A DNA stretch of 34,960 nucleotides from positions 1 through 34,960 of the forward strand of contig NZ_AQVD01000009.1 in assembly GCF_000372425.1 (NCBI RefSeq). The letters run 5' to 3'. This document shows, in pieces, positions 18,237-25,889 of the stretch. Position numbers and translations under genes: made by a program. Source of the DNA: Streptococcus ferus DSM 20646. Lineage in GTDB: Bacteria > Bacillota > Bacilli > Lactobacillales > Streptococcaceae. Below the pieces are notes generated by a model. It was not told the DNA's origin, ran no database searches, and worked only from the letters and a program-made list of their open reading frames with translations. Position 1 is the stretch's first letter. Each line of letters opens with the position of its first letter.

Positions 18237-19385
18237 ATGAAAATGAACAAGAAAACACTGCTGGCTTCTACAGTGGTTTTATCTGCTTTCTCGGCGACAG
18301 CACTTGACGCACAGGCTCAGGAACTTCCTGTTGAATGGACTGCACGTACCGTTGAGGAAATCAAAACAGAAGTGGTCAATCAGGGCGGTTCAGTCACTTA
18401 CACGATTAAATATGGAGATACGCTAAGCTCGATTGCAGAAGCCATGGGTGTTGACTTGCATGTATTGGCAGCCATTAACCAAATTGCGAACGTTGATCTG
18501 ATCTACCCAGATACGGTATTGAACTTAACGTTCGATGGTCAAAACAACATCGTAGGCGTTGAAATTCAGTCTCCGACAGCGGACAATGGAGCAACAGAAA
18601 CCGTTGCCGCTTCTGTGGATGTGGCAAACAACCAAGCCAGCGTTAACGATCAAACCGTCTCCATTTCTGAGACGACGCAGGCTGCTCCTGAAACCAGCAC
18701 AGTAGCTGCAGAACCTGTCACAGAGGCGACAACGGAAGCAACAACGGCTTCTACGGAAACCACCGCTGCTGAGACTGTTCAAAGTGAGGCCGTTGCTGCC
18801 GTTCCTGAAACCACTCAGGCAGAGACAAGTACTTCGGAAACAACCACCACAGCCGCTCTTGACACGACCAGTCAGACAGAAACGTCTGCTGTCTCTGAAG
18901 CGGAGATCCCTGCAGAAACAACGCAAGCTCAAACAGAAGCTGCTCCTGTCGTGACAGAAGCTGAGACGACAGCTGCTGTCACAGAGGCTGCCCCTCAGGC
19001 ACAGGCAGTTGCAGCGACAACATCTACATCCAGCACGGACTCATCGGGTCTTCAGCCACAAGTCTCAGCTTTTAAAGATGAAGTAGCAGGTATCTATGGC
19101 ATCACTTCCTTTAGCACCTATCGTGCTGGGGATTCTGGAGACCACGGCAAAGGCTTAGCCGTTGACTTTATGGTTCCTGACAGTTCAGCCTTGGGAGATC
19201 AGGTTGCCCAGTATGCTATTTCCAATATGGGTGCTAAAAACATTTCTTATGTCATCTGGAAGCAGCGCTTCTATGCACCGTTTGACAGCATTTACGGACC
19301 AGCCTACACTTGGAACCCAATGCCAGACCGCGGCAGCGCAACAGCTAACCACTATGACCATGTTCATGTGTCGTTTAACGGCTAA
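18237..19385 (+). CDS. sip: Secreted LysM surface protein, Sip-like
   Basis: The product resembles the group B streptococcal surface immunogenic protein, which sits at the same place next to purH and purD. The 382-residue protein has a signal peptide (about 1-27, ending AQAQE) and one LysM peptidoglycan-binding module (about 52-97). A Thr/Glu/Ala-rich wall-spanning linker (about 120-270) follows. The C-terminal domain has the metal-ligand-like pattern H303-x6-D310 and H375-x-H377 (HGKGLAVDF, YDHVHVSF), reminiscent of M15-type peptidases. Enzyme activity is not established for Sip as far as I know. It is released or bound non-covalently to the wall; no LPXTG is present. Confidence 0.82.
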   Translation: MKMNKKTLLASTVVLSAFSATALDAQAQELPVEWTARTVEEIKTEVVNQGGSVTYTIKYGDTLSSIAEAMGVDLHVLAAINQIANVDLIYPDTVLNLTFDGQNNIVGVEIQSPTADNGATETVAASVDVANNQASVNDQTVSISETTQAAPETSTVAAEPVTEATTEATTASTETTAAETVQSEAVAAVPETTQAETSTSETTTTAALDTTSQTETSAVSEAEIPAETTQAQTEAAPVVTEAETTAAVTEAAPQAQAVAATTSTSSTDSSGLQPQVSAFKDEVAGIYGITSFSTYRAGDSGDHGKGLAVDFMVPDSSALGDQVAQYAISNMGAKNISYVIWKQRFYAPFDSIYGPAYTWNPMPDRGSATANHYDHVHVSFNG

Positions 19386-19397
19386 TCTAAAAACAAG

Positions 19398-19430
19398 CAG
19401 CCCTGCATTTCGCGGGGCTGTTACTTTTAA
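19398..19430 (+). terminator. sip terminator
   Basis: Nine-base stem CAGCCCTGC / GCGGGGCTG with an ATTTC loop, followed by a T-rich tract. Confidence 0.82.
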
Positions 19431-19456
19431 TAAAAAAATTTGAAACTGTAAAAGCA

Positions 19457-19489
19457 TTTAAGTTAGGTTTAAGCTAAGCCTCTTATACT
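19457..19489 (+). promoter_or_regulatory. CiaR box and promoter of csRNA copy 1
   Basis: The direct repeat TTTAAG (19457-19462), five bases, TTTAAG (19468-19473) is a perfect CiaR site. Ten bases later stands the -10 TATACT (19484-19489). The repeat occupies the -35 region, as in activated CiaR promoters. Confidence 0.88.
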
Positions 19490-19495
19490 ATAACC

Positions 19496-19565
19496 ATCCT
19501 AAAACTTTTTCTTTTTCATAATCTCCTAGAAACTCTCGGTTTTCAAAGCCGGGAGTTTTGTTTTG
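19496..19565 (+). ncRNA. CiaR-dependent small RNA (csRNA), copy 1
   Basis: The predicted RNA is about 70 nt. It contains the conserved unpaired tract ATCCTAAAAC, a pyrimidine stretch, then TTTTTCATAATCTCCT. A terminator hairpin follows (19531-19539 with 19549-19557, T-rich tail). The tract is complementary to a Shine-Dalgarno plus an ATGAAAAA start, the known targeting mode of streptococcal csRNAs. Unlike the pneumococcal forms it lacks a clear 5' hairpin. Three sister genes occur at 29935, 32717 and 33491. Confidence 0.85.
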
Positions 19566-19945
19566 AAGAAATAAAGATACAAGAAGTAATCTGGCAGTTT
19601 GCTTTTTGTGGCTAACTAGTGTTGATAATGATTATTGGATTTATCAACAGGGAGGCTATATAGTTATTGAGCTGATACTGTAAGCCACTTCTTTCTAAAA
19701 TAAAATGTGTTTTTTCAATAAGTAGTTGGAGGACTTTTTACAATGAGCAAGACAAAAATTTTTGTCTAAAGGAAAAGCAAAAGTTCCACAGGTAGGGGTG
19801 TAAAAGTGGTACGAATAGAATTTTTGTGAAAAAGACTAGTTCTGCTAGGGAGAAAAGAAGGTTAGTAAAAGAAAAAGTTAGATAATTAAAAATAGTTTCG
19901 AATTTATAAGGAGAAGCTGGCTATCTTTTGTTTGAAGGGAGATAA
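19566..19945. other. Intergenic region between csRNA copy 1 and the Pycsar-like operon
   Basis: I see no gene of normal size here. The stretch is AT-rich. It contains a perfect 18-base palindrome (AGACAAAAA/TTTTTGTCT, 19750-19767). This overlaps an eight-codon ORF beginning at ATG 19743 (MSKTKIFV) with GGAGG upstream, which could be the relic of a truncated gene. The rest has no recognisable signals. Confidence 0.5.
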
Positions 19946-19974
19946 TTGAATATGCTCAGTTGATGTGATATAAT
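19946..19974 (+). promoter_or_regulatory. Promoter of the Pycsar-like operon
   Basis: A -35 TTGAAT (19946-19951), a 17-base spacer and a perfect extended -10 TG-A-TATAAT (19966-19974). This is a strong, apparently constitutive promoter. Confidence 0.8.
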
Positions 19975-20006
19975 GTACATATTTAAAAACGTTTATAGGA
20001 AATAAG

Positions 20007-20432
20007 ATGACTAGGTTTAACAAGTGGAAAGATGTTTATGATGATACATCCTTATGGCTTAAATTTGTCGAAGCCAAGGTAACTGCATTTTTGACTTTTG
20101 AAACGGGATTGTTTTATTTTGTTAGTAAGTTGAAAACAGGGTCAGACTGCACATTTTGGCGATGTTTAAGTTTACTAGGTATATTTATTTCAATATTTTT
20201 ACTTTTACTTGCTTTACTACCTAAGACTAGTAAAACAGGTAATCCACTATATTTTTTGACTTGGTCAGATGATGATTTTTCTGTTCCTCAAAAATTTGAG
20301 GAATCAGTCAGCTATGAACAGCTAGTAAGGGCTTTGGCGAAAGTGACCAAAGCAAAAATGGAGAAATTAAAATTTTCTCTTATTATTTATTTTATTTCAA
20401 TCTTGCTATTTTTATTAACCATATACTATTAA
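20007..20432 (+). CDS. pycTM: Small transmembrane protein, Pycsar TM-effector-like (DUF5706-like)
   Basis: A 141-residue membrane protein with helices at about 24-41, 52-72 and 122-141. The layout resembles the transmembrane effectors of Pycsar systems. A first helix contains a short acidic-Lys-Ala motif (VEAKVTAFLTFETG, compare ADTKA in that family). A second helix ends in a LLP segment, followed by a short NPLYFL stretch (compare nPLFFGDI). An amphipathic stretch then leads to a last helix. In such systems a cyclic pyrimidine nucleotide triggers the effector to damage the membrane of infected cells. It is the first gene of a three-gene operon; the ribosome site (TAGGAA) is modest. The family call is by eye and needs a profile search. 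Confidence 0.65.
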   Translation: MTRFNKWKDVYDDTSLWLKFVEAKVTAFLTFETGLFYFVSKLKTGSDCTFWRCLSLLGIFISIFLLLLALLPKTSKTGNPLYFLTWSDDDFSVPQKFEESVSYEQLVRALAKVTKAKMEKLKFSLIIYFISILLFLLTIYY

Positions 20433-20445
20433 AGGTGGGCGAATT

Positions 20446-20934
20446 ATGAATAGAGATGAAATTAGAGAGTTAGTTAATAAGTTAATAACTAATTTAAACT
20501 TAACTACTCCTATTGATTTTGATGTATTCTTTTCAAATTTTAAAGATTTAAAGATAAGATATGGGAACTCTAACTTAGATGTAGATGGACGAATCACCTT
20601 GGATAATTCTGAGGGAAACTATATTGTTGAATTAAGAGGAGATGGGAAAAGTAACCGTGATCGTTTTACTATAGCGCATGAACTAGGACATCTTTTTTTA
20701 GGTCATGTGAATCAATATGAAACATTGTATAGACGTGGAGCAAATGAGTTAGAATATGCTGCTAATGAGTTTGCAGCCGATTTGTTAATGCCAGAAGCTG
20801 ATTTTAGAAGGGTTGTTAACGAAAATCTTGATGAGAATAGCGAATGTGATATAGAAAAGGTTAGTGAAATTTTTCAGGTATCTGAATCAGCTGTGCTGAC
20901 TAGAGGAAGATTTTTAGGTCTATTCGCATGGTAA
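20446..20934 (+). CDS. ImmA/IrrE-type zinc metallopeptidase, stand-alone
   Basis: A 162-residue protein of the M78 group. The zinc site is visible as H78-E79-x2-H82 in FTIAHELGHLFLGH, with the third ligand probably Glu108 in ANEFAADLLMP, the classic ImmA/IrrE arrangement. In mobile elements ImmA cleaves an HTH repressor encoded beside it. Here there is no HTH partner and the protein has no N-terminal HTH itself. It lies 13 bases behind the TM protein (ribosome site AGGTGG) and overlaps the cyclase gene by 7 bases, so it is part of the operon. A role in controlling or sensing for the cyclase system is inference. Confidence 0.85.
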   Translation: MNRDEIRELVNKLITNLNLTTPIDFDVFFSNFKDLKIRYGNSNLDVDGRITLDNSEGNYIVELRGDGKSNRDRFTIAHELGHLFLGHVNQYETLYRRGANELEYAANEFAADLLMPEADFRRVVNENLDENSECDIEKVSEIFQVSESAVLTRGRFLGLFAW

Positions 20935-22259
20935 AAGTTGTCGCTGATTTTGAAATTGAAAATAAGGAGTCGCAAGAAGAAAAGCATTATGTTTATCTGT
21001 TTTGTTCTATTGATATTGTACAATCTACATATTTAAAATCAATTAATCCTAGATGGGCTCAATTATTTAATCAATTCTATGATACTAGTCAAAAAAAATT
21101 ATCAGAATATGAGCTTGAATTTTGGAAATATGTGGGTGATGAAGTACTCTTTTATAAGAAATTGACTTCAGAAGATTTAAATACTTTCTATTCATTTCCA
21201 GATAAGTTATTTAAATCAATGCATTTCATACAGAAAAGATTACATGAATTTTTCCCGGAAACTAAAATGTTTTTAGCATTAAAAGGAACTGTTTGGATTT
21301 CTAAAGTGCTAGAAACTAATTTAAATGATTTAAATAATCTTGAGACATTAAATAAGAATATACGAATTAAGAAAAGTCCCAAACTAACATATTCGAGTTA
21401 CCCTCAGGAATTTATTGACTTTCTAGGGCCCGATATTGATTTAGGATTTAGAATTAGCAAAAAAGCAATAAAGAACCAACTTCTAGTTAGTGCTGAATTT
21501 GTTGAAATGCAAAGCATAACCGCACAGGAACCTTATAATATCCCTGAAGCACAAGCCTTTCTCTCACATTATAGACGGATAGGGAATGAGCAATTAAAAG
21601 GAATTTGGCACGGTCGGGCCTATCCAATAATAATGTACCGTCCAGATTGGAAGGGAGATATTTTTGAATATGATGAAAAAAATTATAAGATACAAGATTT
21701 GAAAGATGATGTTGCGCCTTATCTGGATAGGGTTTTTGTATCAATAGGTAAAAAAGATGAGATTGGTGATTATGTCTCTACCATAGGAGAGACTAAGAGA
21801 GAAAGAACAAAGGTTCTTAAGATTGAGTCGCCTGTAGATGTCCATTTAGCTGCGATTCTGTTTAATGACAAAGGAGAAGTTCTGCTCTTGAAACGAGGGG
21901 AAAAGAAAAGTTCTCCAGATAAATATGATTTTGGATGTACGAACTTAAGAAATGGTCAATCAATAGAAGATACTCTGCTAGAATATTACGATTTTGGCGA
22001 TAATTGTACTCTGAATTTAATGAAGTACGAAGATACGCAAAAACCAATACCAATAGCAGTTTATGAGTATGAGAAAACTAAGGGCAACATTATAAACGGA
22101 CTGCTTTTTACTGGTAAACTAACATTAGATAGTAGTCCAAGTACATTTCATGAGTACGAAAATTATCAATTTTTTGAACAAAGTAAACTACAAGATATTA
22201 ATTTATTTCCAGACAGTATTGATAATATAAAGTCTGCATATAAAAAGATTCAAATATAA
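20928..22259 (+). CDS. pycC: Class III nucleotide cyclase with degenerate Nudix-like tail (Pycsar PycC-like)
   Basis: A 443-residue protein. Residues about 20-195 form a class III cyclase domain. The first metal Asp29 is in FCSIDIVQST, the second in VGDE (Asp71), and the transition-state Arg is probably Arg175 in GPDIDLGFRIS. An Asp (171) stands where adenylyl cyclases usually have Asn. Residues about 200-300 carry LKGIWHGRAYPIIMYRPDW, like the segment that follows the cyclase domain in Pycsar enzymes, which make cCMP or cUMP during phage attack. Residues about 303-430 look like a Nudix fold (AAILFNDKGEVLLLKRG, then FGCTNLRNGQS) but lack the catalytic REUXEE glutamates. The start overlaps the peptidase stop by 7 bases. 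The substrate nucleotide cannot be told from sequence. Confidence 0.75.
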   Translation: MVKVVADFEIENKESQEEKHYVYLFCSIDIVQSTYLKSINPRWAQLFNQFYDTSQKKLSEYELEFWKYVGDEVLFYKKLTSEDLNTFYSFPDKLFKSMHFIQKRLHEFFPETKMFLALKGTVWISKVLETNLNDLNNLETLNKNIRIKKSPKLTYSSYPQEFIDFLGPDIDLGFRISKKAIKNQLLVSAEFVEMQSITAQEPYNIPEAQAFLSHYRRIGNEQLKGIWHGRAYPIIMYRPDWKGDIFEYDEKNYKIQDLKDDVAPYLDRVFVSIGKKDEIGDYVSTIGETKRERTKVLKIESPVDVHLAAILFNDKGEVLLLKRGEKKSSPDKYDFGCTNLRNGQSIEDTLLEYYDFGDNCTLNLMKYEDTQKPIPIAVYEYEKTKGNIINGLLFTGKLTLDSSPSTFHEYENYQFFEQSKLQDINLFPDSIDNIKSAYKKIQI

Positions 22260-22317
22260 AATATTGAATAAGATAAGTTCATTATTTTGACACGAACTTT
22301 CTTCTTTCCTCTTTCCC

Positions 22318-22345
22318 GCACCACATTTGTGGTGCTTTTCTTTTC
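22318..22345 (+). terminator. Terminator of the Pycsar-like operon
   Basis: GCACCAC (22318-22324), loop ATTT, GTGGTGC (22329-22335), then TTTTCTTTT. A weaker AAGTTC/GAACTT pairing lies just upstream at about 22275-22300. Confidence 0.85.
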
Positions 22346-22347
22346 CT

Positions 22348-22419
22348 CCGAATTCCTTCGCATTTTTCACACGCAAATTCAATTCTCCGAACAAATATGT
22401 TATAATATTCCTGTATAAT
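22348..22419 (+). promoter_or_regulatory. purD promoter region with PurBox-like sequences
   Basis: Two candidate -10 boxes exist: an extended TG-T-TATAAT at 22398-22406 and TATAAT at 22414-22419. The PurBox core CCGAAC, followed by AAAT, is at 22387-22396, and a second CCGAAT is at 22348-22353. The lactococcal PurR activator box is AWWWCCGAACWWT. The first core directly adjoins the first -10, so it may act there as an operator instead. Confidence 0.55.
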
Positions 22420-22506
22420 TCGTAAAATGCTGCTTGTGTTTTGCGTCCATCAATAAGGGGAGTTTGAGGCTCTCTTGCTGTTGCTTAAAGGTGAGGTATC
22501 TGAGTT

Positions 22507-23769
22507 ATGAAATTACTGGTTGTTGGTTCGGGCGGTCGGGAGCATGCGATTGCAAAGAAACTGCTGGAATCTGAGGAAGTCGAAACGGTTTTTGTAGCAC
22601 CGGGGAATGATGGCATGGGGCTGGATGGTCTGGAATTGGTTGACATTGGAATTTCCGAACATTCTAAGCTAATTGCGTTTGCTAAGGCTGAGGCGGTGGA
22701 CTGGACCTTTATCGGTCCTGATGATGCTTTGGCGGCTGGGATTGTGGATGACTTTCATCAGGCGGGGCTTAAGGCTTTCGGTCCTACCCGACTGGCAGCG
22801 GAGCTGGAATGGTCCAAGGATTTTGCGAAATCCATCATGGCCAAGTACAAGGTACCGACAGCAGCCTATGGTACATTTGCCGATTTTGACGAAGCCAAGG
22901 ATTATATTGAGGCGCAGGGCGCTCCCATCGTGGTGAAGGCAGACGGTTTGGCGCTGGGGAAAGGCGTGGTCGTGGCAGAAACCGTGGAACAGGCGGTTGA
23001 AGCGGCGCGTGAAATGCTTTTGGATAATAAGTTCGGTGATTCCGGTGCGCGTGTGGTGATCGAAGAATTTCTGGACGGTGAAGAATTTTCCCTTTTTGCC
23101 TTTGTCAATGGCGATAAGTTCTATATCATGCCGACGGCACAGGATCACAAGCGGGCTTATGACGGTGATGAGGGGCCTAATACTGGCGGTATGGGAGCTT
23201 ATGCACCTGTCCCTCATCTGCCTCAAAGTGTGGTGGATGCTTCGGTGGAAACCATCGTTAAGCCAGTGCTTGAGGGCATGATTGCAGAAGGCCGGCCTTA
23301 CTTGGGCATCCTCTATGCAGGCTTGATTCTGACAGAGGATGGGCCAAAGGTTATTGAGTTTAACGCCCGCTTTGGCGACCCTGAAACGCAGATTATCCTG
23401 CCGCGTCTGACTTCTGACTTGGCGCAGAACATCACTGATATTTTGGCAGGCAGAGAGCCTGACATCACTTGGCTAGACACGGGTGTGACCCTTGGCGTGG
23501 TCGTGGCCTCAGAAGGTTACCCATTGGCTTACGAGAAAGGGGTCAAGCTTCCGCCAAAAACGGAAGGTGAGATCATCACCTACTACGCCGGTGCCAAATT
23601 TGACCCGAACATGAATCTCCGGTCAAACGGGGGCCGTGTCTACATGCTGGTGACAACAGCCGAGAGTGTCAAAGCTGCGCAAGACAACATCTATAAGGAA
23701 CTTGCGGAACAAGAAACAACAGGCCTCTTTTACCGACATGACATCGGCAGTAAAGCCATAAAAGACTAA
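22507..23769 (+). CDS. purD: GAR synthetase
   Basis: PurD joins phosphoribosylamine and glycine with ATP to form GAR, step 2 of the pathway. The 420-residue ATP-grasp protein starts MKLLVVGSGGREHAIA. It shows VKADGLALGKGVVVA, DGEEFSLFAFVNG, the signature DHKRAYDGDEGPNTGGMG and the metal-binding EFNARFGDPE. Length is normal. It has its own promoter because the Pycsar-like operon and its terminator separate it from purH. A BOX-like repeat starts at its stop codon. Confidence 0.97.
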   Translation: MKLLVVGSGGREHAIAKKLLESEEVETVFVAPGNDGMGLDGLELVDIGISEHSKLIAFAKAEAVDWTFIGPDDALAAGIVDDFHQAGLKAFGPTRLAAELEWSKDFAKSIMAKYKVPTAAYGTFADFDEAKDYIEAQGAPIVVKADGLALGKGVVVAETVEQAVEAAREMLLDNKFGDSGARVVIEEFLDGEEFSLFAFVNGDKFYIMPTAQDHKRAYDGDEGPNTGGMGAYAPVPHLPQSVVDASVETIVKPVLEGMIAEGRPYLGILYAGLILTEDGPKVIEFNARFGDPETQIILPRLTSDLAQNITDILAGREPDITWLDTGVTLGVVVASEGYPLAYEKGVKLPPKTEGEIITYYAGAKFDPNMNLRSNGGRVYMLVTTAESVKAAQDNIYKELAEQETTGLFYRHDIGSKAIKD

Positions 23770-23872
23770 TACTCTTTGAAAATCAAAACTATACTTTGTT
23801 GACTTCAGCTTGCCGTACTCAAGCACTGTCTGCGCTTCGTCGCCTCGTCTATTTTTGATTTTCTTTGAGTAT
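23769..23872. repeat. BOX-like streptococcal intergenic repeat
   Basis: The element begins ATACTCTTTGAAAATC and ends GATTTTCTTTGAGTAT, so the ends form an imperfect inverted repeat of about 20 bases. Inside is CTTGCCGTACTCAAGC, resembling the boxA part of pneumococcal BOX elements. It starts on the last base of the purD stop codon and may also serve as its 3' hairpin. Confidence 0.65.
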
Positions 23873-24316
23873 AAATTAGCCACTTAACAAATAGCGCTAG
23901 CTCAAGCGACGAAAGTTACTTCAAGTGATAATTTTTGTGACTCAAAAATACTATCGTGCAATAAAGGAGAGCGAAAGCGAGCTCTAAACTCGACAATCAC
24001 CGCCGTTGTGACAGAACGATTAGCTGATAAAGCTAATCGTTCAGGGAAATTGGAAGACCCTAGGCTTACGATTTAGGCATGAGACACCTTTGGTTGCTGT
24101 TGCCGTCCCCACAACTTAAGGTGATTGTCAAAAAAGGAAGAAAACAATCGCTTCTGAATACTAAAGAAAGGAATGTTTAGTTAGTAGTCCTAACTGAACA
24201 CGGGACTAATTTCCTAGGAAAAAAGATAAAACTGCCTAGACGCAAGCGTCGTCGTTAGTTTTCCTATTTTTCTACGGAAATTTTCGGCAAGCCGAAACGT
24301 CCCTTTGTATCTTATT
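23873..24316 (+). other. Structured non-coding region upstream of purE
   Basis: No ORF of note is present. The region is full of base pairing. GACAATCACC (23992-24001) pairs with GGTGATTGTC (24120-24129). GTTGTG inside it pairs with CACAAC (24109-24114). A perfect 12-base hairpin GAACGATTAGCT/AGCTAATCGTTC (24014-24025, 24031-24042) is enclosed. Further hairpins lie at 23931-23949, 24185-24208, 24238-24249 and 24282-24297. It could be a long purE leader, an unannotated RNA gene or an inserted element. I recognise no known riboswitch. Confidence 0.55.
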
Positions 24317-24805
24317 ATGAATCCAATTATTTCGATTATCATGGGCTCTAAATCCGACTGGGGGACCATGCAAAAAACAGCAGACGTTTTAGACAAGTTT
24401 GGCGTGGCTTATGAGAAGAAAGTTGTCTCTGCCCACCGGACACCAGATCTCATGTTCAAGCATGCGGAAGAAGCACGCGCACGTGGTATCAAGGTCATCA
24501 TTGCAGGCGCAGGTGGGGCGGCCCACCTGCCCGGTATGGTGGCAGCCAAAACGAGCCTCCCTGTTATCGGGGTGCCGGTCAAGTCACGCGCCCTTAGTGG
24601 CTTGGACTCGCTCTACTCTATTGTGCAGATGCCAGGCGGTGTGCCTGTGGCAACCATGGCTATCGGCGAAGCTGGTGCAACCAACGCAGCCCTGACAGCC
24701 CTTCGTATCTTGGCCATTGAAGACTTGGACTTAGCTAAACAGTTGGAAGATTTTGCCAAAGAGCAAGGAGAGATTGCGGAGGCCTCAACAGATGAACTTA
24801 ACTAA
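24317..24805 (+). CDS. purE: N5-carboxyaminoimidazole ribonucleotide mutase
   Basis: PurE converts N5-CAIR to CAIR, working with PurK. The 162-residue protein begins [15 protein letters not shown] and shows the active-site SAHRTPD segment and the [14 protein letters not shown] loop, typical of class I PurE. I chose ATG 24317; an in-frame TTG lies four codons upstream. Neither has a recognisable Shine-Dalgarno, unlike the other purine genes here. Translation may therefore depend on the structured leader. purK overlaps its 3' end by 14 bases. Confidence 0.95.
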   Translation: MNPIISIIMGSKSDWGTMQKTADVLDKFGVAYEKKVVSAHRTPDLMFKHAEEARARGIKVIIAGAGGAAHLPGMVAAKTSLPVIGVPVKSRALSGLDSLYSIVQMPGGVPVATMAIGEAGATNAALTALRILAIEDLDLAKQLEDFAKEQGEIAEASTDELN

Positions 24806-25889
24806 GACGATTGGCATTATCGGCGGCGGTCAGCTGGGTCAGATGATGGCCATTTCGGCGATTTATATGGGGCACAAGGTCATCACGCTTGATCCGGCCA
24901 GAGATTGTCCGGCTTCACGGGTCAGTGAGATGATTGTGGCGTCTTATGATGATGTGGCAGCCCTAGGCCAGCTGGCAGAGCGCTGCGATGTCCTGACCTA
25001 TGAGTTTGAGAATGTCAATGCGGACGCTCTTGATGCGGTTGTCAAGGAAGGTCAGCTGCCTCAAGGGACTGACCTGCTCCGGATTTCTCAAAATCGGATT
25101 TTTGAAAAAGACTTCCTGGCGAAAAAGGCGGATGTCTCTGTGGCGCCTTACAAAGTGGTCACCTCCAGTCTGGACCTTGAAAACCTGGATCTGTCGAAGC
25201 GCTATGTCTTAAAGACAGCAACCGGCGGCTACGACGGGCACGGTCAGGTTGTTATCACATCTCAGGAAGACTTAGCTGCCGCTAGCCAATTAGCCAATTC
25301 TGCCGAGTGTGTCTTGGAAGAGTTTGTGGACTTTGACCTAGAGATTTCGGTCATCGTCTCCGGCAATGGCAAGGATGTGACGGTTTTCCCAGTTCAGGAA
25401 AATAGCCATCGCCATAATATTCTCTCAAAAACCATTGTCCCTGCCCGCATCTCAGAGGCCTTGGCGCAGAAGGCGCAGGCAATGGCTCTGCGGATTGCCC
25501 AAGAACTCAGCCTATCTGGCACCCTCTGTGTCGAGATGTTTGCGACAGCAGACGACATTATTATCAATGAAATCGCTCCTCGCCCTCACAACTCGGGGCA
25601 CTACTCTATCGAAGCCTGTGATTTTTCGCAGTTTGACACCCATATCCTGGGCATCCTCGATCAGCCTCTTCCTCCAATCAAACTCCATGCGCCGGCGGTC
25701 ATGCTCAATGTCCTCGGCCAGCACATGGAAAAGGCTGCGCAGTACGTCGCAGAAAACCCTAGCGCCCACCTCCACCTCTATGGTAAACTAGAAGCAAAGC
25801 CCAACCGCAAGATGGGGCATGTGACGGTGTTTGCAGAGGAGGCGGATAAAGTGAGGGAGTTTGGGGAAGGAGTTGATTATGAAAGTTAA
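24792..25889 (+). CDS. purK: N5-carboxyaminoimidazole ribonucleotide synthetase
   Basis: PurK carboxylates AIR with bicarbonate and ATP to N5-CAIR. The 365-residue ATP-grasp protein has the N-terminal dinucleotide-like loop [27 protein letters not shown], and the metal-binding [20 protein letters not shown] 24792 is preferred over an upstream in-frame ATG (24753) because GGAGG at 24778-24782 precedes it and the family start [14 protein letters not shown] is reached. It overlaps purE by 14 bases. A lipoprotein gene starts 11 bases before its stop. Confidence 0.96.
   Translation: MNLTKTIGIIGGGQLGQMMAISAIYMGHKVITLDPARDCPASRVSEMIVASYDDVAALGQLAERCDVLTYEFENVNADALDAVVKEGQLPQGTDLLRISQNRIFEKDFLAKKADVSVAPYKVVTSSLDLENLDLSKRYVLKTATGGYDGHGQVVITSQEDLAAASQLANSAECVLEEFVDFDLEISVIVSGNGKDVTVFPVQENSHRHNILSKTIVPARISEALAQKAQAMALRIAQELSLSGTLCVEMFATADDIIINEIAPRPHNSGHYSIEACDFSQFDTHILGILDQPLPPIKLHAPAVMLNVLGQHMEKAAQYVAENPSAHLHLYGKLEAKPNRKMGHVTVFAEEADKVREFGEGVDYES

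Noticed and set aside
23873..24316. Known purine, PRPP, THF or T-box riboswitch before purE
   Set aside because: None of the conserved core sequences of these classes is present, although the region is structured.
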